Shown: positions 1 through 8,043, numbered from the stretch's first letter. The stretch is 64,000 nucleotides of DNA from Afifella pfennigii DSM 17143 (GCF_000688515.1 NZ_JHZK01000012.1:36188-100187); one strand, 5' to 3'. Program-made: numbers and translations. Notes: generated from the letters alone by a model not told the origin.

Positions 1-15
1 GTGAGGGACTGAGGC

Positions 16-936
16 TCAGCCCTCGGCTTCGACGAGACGCTGCTGGGCGCCGCGGTCACGCTCCTTGGCGGCGCGGACCATGGCTTTCTGCACCTTCTCG
101 AAGGCCCGCACCTCCAGCTGGCGCACGCGCTCGCGCGAGACGTTGAACTCGCCCGACAGCTCCTCCAGCGTCAGCGGGTCCTCCGACAGGCGGCGGGCCT
201 CGAAGATGCGCCGCTCGCGCTCGTCGAGCACCTCGATGGCCTCGCGCAACATCTCACGGCGCTGCTCCATCTCGTCCTGTTCAATGAGGCTCGCTTCCTG
301 GCTCTGAGCACCTTCGTCGGAGAGCCAGTCCTGCCATTCGCCGCCACCCTCGCCCTCACCGGCGCGGATCGGCGCGTTCAGCGAGGCATCGCCGGAAAGC
401 CGGCGGTTCATGGAGATGACCTCCTCCTCGCTGACCTTCAGCCGCTTGGCGATCTGCGCCACCTGCTCGGGACGCAAGTCGCCCTCCTCCAAGGCGGAGA
501 TCTGGCTTTTGGCCTTCCTGAGGTTGAAGAACAGCCGCTTCTGGTTGGCGGTGGTGCCCATCTTCACCAGCGACCAGGAGCGCAGGATGTATTCCTGGAT
601 GGCGGCCCTGATCCACCACATGGCATAAGTGGCGAGGCGGAAGCCCTTCTCCGGATCGAAGCGCTTGACCGCCTGCATGAGGCCGACATTGCCCTCCGAG
701 ATCACCTCGCCGATCGGCAGGCCGTAGCCGCGATAGCCCATGGCGATCTTGGCCACGAGCCTCAGATGGCTCGTCACCAGCTTGTGTGCGGCCTCGCGGT
801 CGCCATGCTCCTGGTAGCTCTTGGCGAGGATATACTCCTCCTGTGGCTCCAGCATGGGGAACCTGCGAATCTCGTCGAGATAGCGCGACAATCCGCCTTC
901 GGCGGACGACACGACCGGAATGTTGCCTGTGGCCAT
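16..936 (-). CDS. rpoH: RNA polymerase sigma-32 factor RpoH
   Basis: Heat-shock sigma factor of 306 residues, the usual length for the family. The N-terminal region 1.2 (RYLDEIRRFPMLEPQEEY) is followed by region 2 with the core-binding stretch VTSHLRLVAKIAMGYRGYG and the -10 contact segment RLATYAMWWIRAAIQEYILR. The RpoH box QKRLFFNLR, diagnostic for sigma-32 as opposed to RpoD or RpoE, sits near residue 133. Region 4 ends with the helix-turn-helix LEELSGEFNVSRERVRQLE, which reads the -35 element. The start ATG is preceded by a 137-bp gap to rluD that carries a CRP-type palindrome. Transcription runs leftward out of the window. Alphaproteobacteria often have more than one RpoH paralogue; which one this is cannot be decided here. 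Confidence 0.95.
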   Translation of the reverse strand: MATGNIPVVSSAEGGLSRYLDEIRRFPMLEPQEEYILAKSYQEHGDREAAHKLVTSHLRLVAKIAMGYRGYGLPIGEVISEGNVGLMQAVKRFDPEKGFRLATYAMWWIRAAIQEYILRSWSLVKMGTTANQKRLFFNLRKAKSQISALEEGDLRPEQVAQIAKRLKVSEEEVISMNRRLSGDASLNAPIRAGEGEGGGEWQDWLSDEGAQSQEASLIEQDEMEQRREMLREAIEVLDERERRIFEARRLSEDPLTLEELSGEFNVSRERVRQLEVRAFEKVQKAMVRAAKERDRGAQQRLVEAEG

Positions 937-1045
937 GATCGCTGCCTGTCAAAAGAATGGGTCAAGAGGATGGCGCGGGCGCTTTTATGCACCCTGCCAA
1001 CAGCTGCGTCTCACGTTAACGGAAACACGCTGGTTCGCGTATCTC

Positions 1046-1061
1046 TGTGACATTTGTCACA
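1046..1061. promoter_or_regulatory. CRP/FNR-type palindrome upstream of rpoH
   Basis: The 16-bp sequence TGTGACATTTGTCACA is an exact match to the classical CRP consensus TGTGA-N6-TCACA. It lies 110-125 bp before the rpoH start codon and just past the 3' end of rluD, so rpoH is the only gene it could plausibly serve. A CRP-like activator or repressor of rpoH is an inference; no regulator gene of this family is in the window. Confidence 0.5.
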
Positions 1062-1073
1062 AACCGGCTTGCG

Positions 1074-2090
1074 TCAAGCTTTGGTGCGCCGCGATGCAGC
1101 CGGCGGAGCGGCCCGCAGCGCCTCCACCAGCGCCGCCATATCGGCCTGCAACGGGCTCTCAAAGCGCATGATCTCGCCGCTTTTCGGATGGGCGAAGACG
1201 AGGAGCCTTGCATGTAGCGCCTGACGGCCCAGACGCTGCAGCGCCGCAGCCGCCGGCGCGGCAAGCCGCGCCGTCTTGCTTTGGAAGCCGGCGCCGTAGA
1301 GCGGATCGCCGAGAAGCGGATGGCCGATATGGGCCAGATGTACGCGGATCTGATGCGTGCGGCCGGTCTCCAGGCGGCAGGCGAGGAGGCTGACGAGATC
1401 GCCGGCAAAGCGCTCCTTCAGGCGATAATGGGTGAGGGCATGGCGCCCGCCGGGACGCACGGCGCGCTTCTCGCGGTTCTTCGGGTCGCGGTCCAAAGGC
1501 GCTTCGACGGTGCCGGCGGGGAGGGAAGGCACACCCCAAACGAGCGCGGCGTATTCGCGCTGAAGCGGGCCGGTGCGCCCGTGATCGGCGAATTGCGCGG
1601 CGAGCGCCTGGTGGGCGGCGTCGTTCTTGGCGACGACGAGAAGGCCGCTCGTCTCCCTGTCGAGGCGATGGACGATGCCGGGGCGCTTGACGCCGCCGAT
1701 GCCGGAAAGGCTGCCGGCGCAATGATGAAGAAGGGCGTTGACGAGGGTTCCCTCATAGGCGCCGGGGGCGGGATGCACGACCATGCCGGCCGGCTTGTCG
1801 ACAACGATGATATCGGCATCCTCATAGACCACGTCGAGGGCAATGGGTTCCGGCGCGGGCACGGCCTCTTCCGGTGCCGGCAGGCGCACCTTGACCGCCT
1901 CGTCCGGTTTGACCCGGTAGCCGGGCTCGTCTAGTTTCCGCCCGCCGACGCGCACATGGCCTTCCTTAATGAGCGTCTTGAAGCGGGTGCGCGAGACGCC
2001 CTTCTCGCGGCCGGCCAGAAAGGCGTCGAGACGCTGCCCCGTCTCGGCGGCATCGACGGTGTAGTTCAACAGCCTTTCCTGCGGAGACAT
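1074..2090 (-). CDS. rluD: 23S rRNA pseudouridine synthase, RluD family
   Basis: Large-subunit pseudouridine synthase of 338 residues. An N-terminal S4 RNA-binding domain (GQRLDAFLAGREKGVSRTRFKTLIKEGHVRVGG, within residues 10-55) precedes the RsuA/RluD catalytic domain. The catalytic Asp is in the signature IVHRLDRETSGLLVVAKND, followed by the RTHQIRVHL motif. In the family, RluD makes pseudouridines 1911, 1915 and 1917 in helix 69 of 23S rRNA. I chose the ATG at 2090 because the S4 domain begins ten residues later and the 45 residues upstream in this frame are low-complexity Arg/Ser. The start codon overlaps that of the divergent DUF6476 gene by two bases. RluC-type specificity cannot be excluded. 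Confidence 0.9.
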   Translation of the reverse strand: MSPQERLLNYTVDAAETGQRLDAFLAGREKGVSRTRFKTLIKEGHVRVGGRKLDEPGYRVKPDEAVKVRLPAPEEAVPAPEPIALDVVYEDADIIVVDKPAGMVVHPAPGAYEGTLVNALLHHCAGSLSGIGGVKRPGIVHRLDRETSGLLVVAKNDAAHQALAAQFADHGRTGPLQREYAALVWGVPSLPAGTVEAPLDRDPKNREKRAVRPGGRHALTHYRLKERFAGDLVSLLACRLETGRTHQIRVHLAHIGHPLLGDPLYGAGFQSKTARLAAPAAAALQRLGRQALHARLLVFAHPKSGEIMRFESPLQADMAALVEALRAAPPAASRRTKA

Positions 2091-2523
2091 GCAGCCCAAC
2101 CGTCCCAACGATCCCCGCCTTGCCCGTGCGGCGCCGCGCCACGAGGCGGAGGAGGAGCCGCTCGACCCGGCGGCCGAGCGTGTGCGCCGGCGCCTGGTGC
2201 GTCTCCTGATGATTTCCTTCGGCACCCTTTTCCTCGGCTTTGTCGCCGTGTTCGGGGCGATTGTCTACAAGCTCGGCCTTTTCGGCGGGCCGCAGGAGCA
2301 GCCACAGGCGCCGAGCGCGGCTCCCTCGCCGCCGCTGCCGGTCGGCGGGCCGACCAGCGCGTTGATGCCCGTGCCGGAAGGGGCGCGCATTCTCTCCACG
2401 GCGATCGACGGGAGCCGCATCCTCCTCCATCTGCAGGGCAGGGATGGGGATGAAGAGCTCCTGGTCGTCGATGCGGCGAGCGGGACGATCGTCAACCGGC
2501 TTACTCTGGTGCGGGTGCCCTAG
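2089..2523 (+). CDS. DUF6476 single-pass membrane protein
   Basis: A 144-residue protein with one strong transmembrane helix at about residues 36-66 (LVRLLMISFGTLFLGFVAVF then GAIVYKLGLF). A charged cytoplasmic N-terminus comes first, then a Pro/Ala/Ser-rich linker and a small C-terminal domain that ends ELLVVDAASGTIVNRLTLV. The layout matches the DUF6476 family, which as I recall is found next to rluD in Hyphomicrobiales; its function is unknown. The gene is divergent from rluD and the two start codons share the tetranucleotide CATG, so the promoter must lie inside rluD coding sequence. The C-terminal half faces the periplasm if the positive-inside rule holds. Confidence 0.8.
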   Translation: MQPNRPNDPRLARAAPRHEAEEEPLDPAAERVRRRLVRLLMISFGTLFLGFVAVFGAIVYKLGLFGGPQEQPQAPSAAPSPPLPVGGPTSALMPVPEGARILSTAIDGSRILLHLQGRDGDEELLVVDAASGTIVNRLTLVRVP

Positions 2524-2952
2524 AGAAGTCAGTCCGAGAGCGGCTCGGGCCCTGGCAAGACGAGGGCGTGGCGCGCCATCTGCCTCGCTTTTCGGCTTGA
2601 CAGATTTGAATCGAATGACGGCGAAATGACTTGCCGACAGGGCCGGCGGGCGGGCTCCAGCACCCCGTCCCCGCAATTCACCGCCATCAACCCGACGCGT
2701 TTGCGCCAGCGCGCGCTTTGGAGCATGCTTCAGTCGTCGCAAGGGATCGTCTTCGGAAGGTTCCTTGGAGCCAAGCTGGACCGATTGGGCTGGCGATGAC
2801 CCGGCCTTCACGGGCGGGGCGGACCCAGCCTGACGGTTCGAGGCGGCACGACATTCGCCGATCTGGCGTTTTCGCGGTGCGGGCTTCAGCCAGCGTCGCA
2901 AAAGCGAACGGGCGGCGGATCCGGCGGCAAGCCTTCGGGCGGCTGCCGATAG
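2524..2952. other. Gene-free stretch ending in a strong terminator
   Basis: No convincing protein gene was found on either strand. The reading frames here are Arg/Pro-rich shadows. The stretch ends in a very strong rightward terminator 430 bp past the nearest upstream gene, so an unannotated small RNA transcript is possible. I compared it by eye with 6S, tmRNA, RNase P and SRP RNA signatures and recognised none. Confidence 0.4.
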
Positions 2953-2990
2953 GGGCCAGAGGCGCGAGCCTCTGGCCCTTGTCTTTTCGC
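2953..2990 (+). terminator. Strong Rho-independent terminator
   Basis: A perfect 11-bp stem (GGGCCAGAGGC / GCCTCTGGCCC) closes on a GCGA tetraloop and is followed by TTGTCTTTT on the + strand. The minus strand lacks a T-run, so this terminates rightward transcription. Confidence 0.85.
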
Positions 2991-3238
2991 GGCTTTCGAC
3001 GCCGACCTTTTCCGCGCCTCCGTCTTGTTGCTCTTGTCCGACCCGGCAGTTCCGGCCCGGCGACGGCCAAGAGGTGCAGCCGCCTGCGGCCTGGCACGCC
3101 GGCATCGGGCGCCGCCGCCGCAATGTCCGCAAGGCGAACTCTTGGGCTCATCCGCGATCTAGATGTGCGCTTGCAAGAGGCCGAGCAAGGAGGCGCGGCG
3201 CGAACCAAGACCAGGCACAAAGATTGTGCCAAGGCGGC

Positions 3239-3267
3239 TTGCGCCCGCCGGGTCGGAACGCTATATC
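3239..3267 (+). promoter_or_regulatory. Candidate sigma-70 promoter of tRNA-Glu
   Basis: A -35-like TTGCGC (3239-3244) and a -10-like TATATC (3262-3267) are separated by 17 bp and end 10 bp before the first base of tRNA-Glu. Spacing and position fit a housekeeping tRNA promoter. Confidence 0.5.
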
Positions 3268-3277
3268 CGCTGCCGCT

Positions 3278-3353
3278 GCTCCCTTCGTCTAGCGGTCTAG
3301 GACGCCGCCCTCTCACGGCGGAAACAGGGGTTCGAGTCCCCTAGGGAGTACCA
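3278..3353 (+). tRNA. tRNA-Glu (anticodon CTC)
   Basis: The 76-nt sequence folds as a complete cloverleaf. The acceptor stem pairs GCTCCCT with AGGGAGT (one terminal G-U). The anticodon stem is CCGCC/GGCGG around the loop CTCTCAC, giving anticodon CTC at 3312-3314. The T-arm carries GGTTCGAGTCC, and the 3' CCA is encoded. The lower-GC phage-like patch begins immediately downstream, consistent with use of the tRNA 3' end as an integration target. Confidence 0.95.
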
Positions 3354-3839
3354 GCAATTTCAATAACTTAGCGCCTTTAGCGTCCCTCCCGTATCCAACA
3401 AATTTCCAATATTGGACGGACATGAGGGCAACGATTCCGCGCGGGGCGATCGCCCGCATGGACTTCCGATCCGTGCCCTTTCCCGAGTGTGGATAGCGTT
3501 CCGGCCTTAACGCGCGGCCAGGGCATGCAGGCATGCGGATGTAACCTCGCTGGTGAACGCTCGAATTCCCCCACCCGCGACCTATCAGACCTCCCATGGT
3601 GGAGGAGCCCCGCTCTCATAACGCATAGAATTTGCACTAATTCGACGAGTTGAATACCGTCCCTCCCTGAGAGGGAGAGCGGATATGACACACGATAGAG
3701 AATATTCCGACGGTTATGGCTTGGATGGCCAAAAAACACGTGATTTCAATAGTCTTCTTGTTTCCCAAGAACTCGACCTTCGCCGTGTGCTAGTACTGCG
3801 CCATAGCTCTTCCGATTCCAGCCTAAAGAATAGTCTACC
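3354..3839. other. Lower-GC region without recognisable genes
   Basis: This 486-bp stretch follows the tRNA and has visibly lower GC than the flanks. No reading frame has a ribosome-binding site or a family-like sequence. It probably represents degenerate mobile DNA at the edge of an old insertion. Confidence 0.4.
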
Positions 3840-4043
3840 TTACCTCGCAGGCAAAAAGCCAATTGCGTGCCACGCGCTACCTATGAGCGAATGCAAGCGC
3901 GAAGCCGTCAGCGGCCTATCCGTCAAACGGGCAGCGCGGGCCAGAACGAGCGTGGCAACCTCATCTTGGGCGTCTGGCGGCGTGCGCAGCAAGGCCGCGT
4001 CCAGAACGTTGCGCAGATCGTCGGGAAACTGGATTTCGGGCAT
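3840..4043 (-). CDS. Small hypothetical protein in phage-like patch
   Basis: A 67-residue acidic-to-neutral protein (starts MPEIQFPDDLRNVLDAALL) with a predicted helical N-terminus and no recognised family. The ATG is preceded by GAGGTG at good spacing, and the codon use is sensible, so I keep it as real. It is the most downstream of four leftward genes between tRNA-Glu and the TOBE remnant. Function unknown; an orphan phage gene is the simplest view. Confidence 0.5.
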   Translation of the reverse strand: MPEIQFPDDLRNVLDAALLRTPPDAQDEVATLVLARAARLTDRPLTASRLHSLIGSAWHAIGFLPAR

Positions 4044-4278
4044 GGAGTCACCTCAATGAAAAAGCGGGGCGAAAGCGCCTTATGAACGCTGCCGCCCCGA
4101 ATTTGCGCACCCCCGTCAGGAGATGAAAAACGTAGTGCGCTGCCAGCCGTTCTTGCGGACACCTGCTGGCCGGTCCGGCCGGCTTCATGACCCGGTGCCG
4201 ACAACCGGCCTGCGCCAGCCGAAAGAAGGCGCAGGGACCGCCCGGCGAGCGGAGAAGAAACACTCGCCGGGAATTCAC

Positions 4279-4734
4279 TCACAAAGCCTGGAAAGCAGCG
4301 AAAGCTTCGGGGTCCTCACGCCGCGCTCGACGCATCGCCTCGGTACGCGAGCATTTGTCGCGGTCGGCAATAGCGCCGACCAGAATATCCCAGTTGCGAG
4401 CTGCCTGTGGCATAGCGCCCGCCTTCCGCGCCTCATCAACCCGCTTGGCGATTTGCTCTTCACCTTCGCGCTGGAACGAATCGTACAAGTCTGGGTGGCG
4501 CGCTGCCGCTTTCGACATCGCTTTGTGCCGGGGACAGCTTTCGGCCTTCGCGATGGCAGCGACGGCGTCGTCGAAGGTGTCGAAGGACGCAATTTTGGTA
4601 AGATTCATATCTGGCTCCTCATGATCGTCGGCGCGCTTCATGATGACCATCTTGGCGTGCGCCTGAGCTGGAACATCCACGGCCGAGATTTCCTCGATCT
4701 GAAAATCCCGCATGATCTTGCGTTTGATGGTCAT
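4279..4734 (-). CDS. Phage-like protein with XkdF-type N-terminus
   Basis: A 151-residue protein. Its N-terminal segment QIEEISAVDVPAQAHAKMVI resembles the beginning of phage XkdF or prohead-protease-associated proteins, where a typical form is E-I-S-x-V-D-x-P-A. The C-terminal half holds two copies of a roughly 24-residue module: one starts ESCPRHKAMSKAAARHPD and the other DKCSRTEAMRRARREDPE, and both end in an S/A-F-Q. The chosen start is the ATG at 4734, which has GGAG seven bases before it; an in-frame ATG lies 12 bases further upstream. No catalytic residues could be identified. It is probably a remnant of a prophage structural operon together with the next two genes. Confidence 0.55.
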   Translation of the reverse strand: MTIKRKIMRDFQIEEISAVDVPAQAHAKMVIMKRADDHEEPDMNLTKIASFDTFDDAVAAIAKAESCPRHKAMSKAAARHPDLYDSFQREGEEQIAKRVDEARKAGAMPQAARNWDILVGAIADRDKCSRTEAMRRARREDPEAFAAFQAL

Positions 4735-4736
4735 CG

Positions 4737-5354
4737 TCAGCTCCATACACTCAATCCGTAGCCGAGAAGGGATGCGCGCCAGCCCGCCTCATATTCAGCG
4801 ATCTGGCGGGCTCTGAGCGAATCCACGCGCTTGCGGCGGGCCTCGCGACGGTCGCCGGTCGCGTCGAGTTTTATGGATTGCTGCCAAAATGAGTCCGCGA
4901 TTTCGAGGGCCCGCTGACGGATATACGCTCGGTCTCCTCTTGAAATTTCACCCCCACCCCCGTCGGTCATGATCGGGCCAACGGCGAGGTCCTCTTGCAG
5001 CATCAGCCTGAGTTCGGCGAGCTGGCGCTTTTCTGCCCGCAACTCCTGCGCCTGATAGCTCGCATTCCCTGCCGCTTTGAATTTGCGAGCTACGTCTTCC
5101 GCATGATGGTCGAGAGCCGCGATTTCGGCCTGAACGGTTTTCCGGTGGCGGCGGGCGTCTTCATCAGCTTCCTTCGCCTTCGCCGCGAGTTCGGCTTTGG
5201 TCGGCTCTCGGGTGGGCAAACGCATGCCCTCGCTAGGGCCGACAGCGACCACTCCGGCAAGCTTCCTGCCGATCCAACGGCGGCGGATGGAGCCGGTTTC
5301 TGGGTGGCAGTATTCCGCCTCCAAGCGCTCCATCTGCTGGGGTGAAAGGGTCAT
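4737..5354 (-). CDS. Hypothetical coiled-coil protein, phage-like context
   Basis: A 205-residue protein with a long Ala/Glu/Lys/Arg-rich helical centre (residues about 53-125, THEN-like heptads such as KAELAAKAKEADEDARRHRK), likely a coiled coil. A Gly-rich break (TDGGGGEISRGD) near residue 148 separates it from a second helical part. No family recognised. The start has an AAGGAG ribosome-binding site. The gene sits directly upstream of the XkdF-like gene with a gap of two bases, so the two are probably cotranscribed. A head or tail assembly role would be a guess from context only. Confidence 0.5.
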   Translation of the reverse strand: MTLSPQQMERLEAEYCHPETGSIRRRWIGRKLAGVVAVGPSEGMRLPTREPTKAELAAKAKEADEDARRHRKTVQAEIAALDHHAEDVARKFKAAGNASYQAQELRAEKRQLAELRLMLQEDLAVGPIMTDGGGGEISRGDRAYIRQRALEIADSFWQQSIKLDATGDRREARRKRVDSLRARQIAEYEAGWRASLLGYGLSVWS

Positions 5355-5411
5355 CTAGTTCTCCTTCTATGGGACGCGGCGTCATCTCGACGCTGCTTTT
5401 GTGTACGGGCC

Positions 5412-5966
5412 TCAGTCGGCCTCCGGGTTGTCTGGGATTAGCCACGGCGGCCGAACGAAAATGGGCCGCTCCGGCGTGATGGAGCCGTGCCCGTCGAAGG
5501 CTCTCGGCCCGACATAGGCTTGAGGTCGGCTCAGAGGCTGCGTGACGGACTTTTCACGCTTGGGCTCTGCCACCCTATCAGCCGCTCCGTTCGACTCCTC
5601 AGCGGCCGTCTCAGCGGGCTGAGGGCGCAGGCGGCGGATCGGGCGCTTGGTTGGCTTCACCGGTGCGGCGCCTTCCCGTTCACAGCTAGGCCGCCAGCCC
5701 TGCGCTCGGAGATGGGATTCATACCTGCCAGGGTTGGCGTTAGCGCGCAGCTGCTCGGCTTCGCGGCGGCGCTGCTCAGTCGCTTCGGCCTTCACGGAGG
5801 CGAGCAATTTCGGGATATCAATACGCGACCCGCCCGGAACGCCTTCGAGCGAATGGACCAAAACGCGATGTTCGATTTCGTCAAGGTCCGCGAGCAACCC
5901 GACCGCCGCCATCGTCCGGCGACGTGCCACCTGTTGAAGGATCGTGGATGCGGTCAGAACTGGCAT
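5412..5966 (-). CDS. Hypothetical protein, first gene of phage-like set
   Basis: A 184-residue protein. The N-terminal 75 residues are helical (MPVLTASTILQQVARRRTMA onward); the rest is Pro/Arg/Glu-rich and probably disordered, ending PPWLIPDNPEAD. No family recognised. A GAGGAAG element lies upstream of the ATG at rather long spacing. Its 5' end overlaps the start of the truncated TOBE fragment on the other strand, which marks the right boundary of the inserted patch at about 5,970-5,985. Confidence 0.45.
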   Translation of the reverse strand: MPVLTASTILQQVARRRTMAAVGLLADLDEIEHRVLVHSLEGVPGGSRIDIPKLLASVKAEATEQRRREAEQLRANANPGRYESHLRAQGWRPSCEREGAAPVKPTKRPIRRLRPQPAETAAEESNGAADRVAEPKREKSVTQPLSRPQAYVGPRAFDGHGSITPERPIFVRPPWLIPDNPEAD

Positions 5967-6255
5967 GTTCAGGCGGCTTCCTCGCCCCGTAGCGGTGAAG
6001 ACAGATTCGAAGACAGCGACGCTCTACGTCCGCCCGGAGCGAATACGGAGAACCTTTCAGCCCGAAAACGGACCGACTTTCAACGCGCGGGTGACGGACG
6101 TCGTCTTCAAGGGAACGTATGCAAACTTGTTCCTGGAAGCTGGCCGGGGCGAGAAGCTTCGCATGGTCGATATTCCGGAATCTCACCGGCTCACGCCACG
6201 TGTTGGCGATTCTCTTAACCTGACCGTCGACGAAGACGCTTGTTTGGTGTTCTGA
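5944..6255 (+). pseudogene. C-terminal TOBE domain of a lost ABC transporter ATPase
   Basis: From about residue 18 this frame reads as the TOBE_2 domain that ends PotA/FbpC-type ATPases of spermidine, putrescine or iron importers: LYVRPERIRR, then FNARVTDVVFKGTYANLFLE, then HRLTPRVGDSLNLTVDEDACLVF. Walker A, signature and Walker B regions are all missing, because the sequence upstream switches to the leftward phage-like genes. The open frame before residue 18 is unrelated filler. The parent gene was probably truncated when the patch inserted or when flanking DNA was deleted. The remainder of the parent gene is not in this window. Confidence 0.75.
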
Positions 6256-6362
6256 GTGTTTGATCCCGGTATTTGATGGAGTGGATCGAGCGTGAACCGT
6301 TGGGGCTCGATTGCCCATTGCTTTCAGATTGACCTGCTCGCCGATTTGTCCGCGTTCATAAG

Positions 6363-6701
6363 TTAGCTCTGTTCACGTTGTGGTCCGTTCTGGGCCGGGT
6401 TGCAAATTGGTGCGGTGCGCGCCCCGGCGAGGTCGCGGCGGTCGTAGAGCCATCTGAGCTCCTGCAGGCAGTCGTCGTCGGCCTTGCGCGGCAGGTGGTC
6501 GGGCGCGTTTCTCAAAAAGTGCACGCAGCAACGCTGATAGGCGACACCTGCAAGAACCTCCCGGATCGCCGCGCGCAGGCCCGCATGGTCGTCGGCGACA
6601 ACGAACTCCACGCCGTTGAGGCGGCGGCTCTTCAGGGCGAGCAGGAAGTCCTTCCAGGCTGGGCTGCTCTCGAGGTTGGCCATCTCCACGGCGAGCGCCA
6701 T
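6363..6701 (-). pseudogene. Internal fragment of an IS256-family (mutator) transposase
   Basis: Residues 1 to about 98 read as the core of a mutator-type transposase: SSPAWKDFLLALKSRR, GVEFVVADDHAGLRAAIREV, YQRCCVHFLRNAPDHLPRKA and ELRWLYDRRDLAGAR. Full IS256 transposases have about 400 residues, so both ends are missing: the N-terminal DNA-binding part and the C-terminal part with the last catalytic Glu. After the Arg at about 6,405 the frame runs into unrelated sequence. The fragment abuts the stop codon of the HAD gene. It is inactive, and no inverted repeats or target duplication were seen. Confidence 0.75.
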
Positions 6702-6712
6702 GGCCGCCCTCG

Positions 6713-7450
6713 TCAGGCGAGCCAGCGCCTCAGCGCATCGATCGTCACCATCGGCTCGCCGTCGCCTTTGCCGGCAAGGTGGTGGTAAGGCGCTTCGGCC
6801 TCTCCCAGGTCGCTGGTGACCGCCAGGGCGCCGCCGAAATCGTCCTGCCTGGTGTAGAGGCTCGGTGTCACCACTGTGGCGATGCCGGCGGCGCGTGCGG
6901 CGGCAAGGCCGTTGTGCGAATCCTCAAGGGCAACGCAGTCTTCTGCCCGCAGACCCAGACGATGGAGGACATAGGCGTAGATGTCAGGCGCGGGCTTCTT
7001 GGCCGGCACGACATCGCCCGCCCCGATCGCTGCGAAGGCGGTCGCCGCGTCACCGCCCAGCGTCGCTTCCAGCAACGCCTCGACATTCTCCAGGCTGGTG
7101 GTCGTGGCGATGGCGACCGGAACGCCCGCCTCGGTCGCGTCGCGCAGCAGGCGGGCGACGCCAGGCCGTAAGCTTGCTTGGCCGTCTGCGACCATCGCCG
7201 CATAGCGTTGCGTCTTCGCCGCGTGCAGGGCGGCGATGTCGACCTTGCCGGGATTGAGCGGCGCATGCGCCGCGAGGAAGTGCGAAAGCCGCTCCTTGCC
7301 GCCGGCGACGGCGAGCAGCTCGCCATAGAGCGAACGGTTCCAGCGCCACGGCAATCCGGCCGCGGCGAAAGTCTCGTTGAACGCGTTTCGGTGAAGCTCC
7401 TCCGTTTCCGACAAGGTACCATCGACGTCAAAAATCAACGCGGCCAGCAT
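6713..7450 (-). CDS. cbbY: HAD-superfamily phosphatase, CbbY/beta-PGM type
   Basis: A 245-residue haloacid dehalogenase-type hydrolase. Motif I is FDVDGTLSE (nucleophile Asp8, acid/base Asp10), motif II is IATTTS, motif III Lys is in KKPAPDIY and motif IV is the acidic pair region ALEDSHNG. A helical cap (type C1) lies between motifs I and II, as in CbbY and beta-phosphoglucomutase. CbbY of phototrophs and chemoautotrophs dephosphorylates xylulose-1,5-bisphosphate, a Rubisco inhibitor; no Rubisco gene is in the window, so the substrate is open. The ATG at 7450 has the site GGAGGGG; the open frame extends upstream without homology. Confidence 0.8.
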   Translation of the reverse strand: MLAALIFDVDGTLSETEELHRNAFNETFAAAGLPWRWNRSLYGELLAVAGGKERLSHFLAAHAPLNPGKVDIAALHAAKTQRYAAMVADGQASLRPGVARLLRDATEAGVPVAIATTTSLENVEALLEATLGGDAATAFAAIGAGDVVPAKKPAPDIYAYVLHRLGLRAEDCVALEDSHNGLAAARAAGIATVVTPSLYTRQDDFGGALAVTSDLGEAEAPYHHLAGKGDGEPMVTIDALRRWLA

Positions 7451-8043
7451 CGCCCCTCCTGCAACCTCGCTCGCGGCCTTGAGAATCGGCCTGTCCCCTT
7501 CCTTTATGCCCAGCCTTTTACACGGGCGAGGCATGCGCATCATCACCTGCGGCGCGGCTAGGCCTCGCCGGTCTGTTTCGCCGCACCCCGGGAGCTGACG
7601 CTCGGTGCCGTCGTCCACTTCCTCCCGTCTCTCCGGCAATGTTGTCTCGCCCACAATCCGCTACGCCGCCGCAGGTCTCGTCGAAGGCAAATGGGCGGGC
7701 CGGCACAATGAGCCATACGGGGTGCGCCCGCCTTCGACGCTGTGCATCTGTGCTCTTGCGGAGCCCAAAGAGCCTGAACTTCCGGGCGATGAGGGGTGGG
7801 CAGCTCTTGAACGCCGGCAATCGGCCTTGGATGGAGAAACCCGAGCTCTTCCGTCAGATGGTCCAACAGGTTCGGGCGGGCAAGAACATTGCGTACATAC
7901 GAGCGACGCCAGGCGGCCGAAAGATCGCGAAAATCCGTAGTCGTTTTAGAGCCTAGGGAGCTCATGGGGTTCTCGTCCTCCGGAAAGTGCCATTCTGCGC
8001 CCAGGTCACGCTCGCCCGCCGCGTCGCCAAGCCTCGCCGGCGC
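7451..8043. other. 593-bp region with no supported gene
   Basis: Frames of up to 135 codons exist on both strands, but none has a ribosome-binding site or a recognisable sequence. A nine-base match to the tRNA-Glu 3' end, CCTAGGGAG, lies at 7952-7960. Given the truncated genes to the left, this is probably decayed DNA at the right side of the old insertion. Confidence 0.35.

Noticed and set aside
2524..2952. 6S RNA, tmRNA, SRP RNA or RNase P RNA before the orphan terminator
   Set aside because: None of the conserved signatures I know could be found by eye. A covariance search would be decisive.
7952..7960. CCTAGGGAG, also in the tRNA-Glu 3' end (3340-3348), as an attachment-site repeat
   Set aside because: Only nine bases match and the flanks differ; no integrase gene is present. 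Too short to claim an att pair.
7451..8043. Protein genes of 100-135 codons on either strand
   Set aside because: No ribosome-binding sites, no family resemblance and conflicting overlapping frames.
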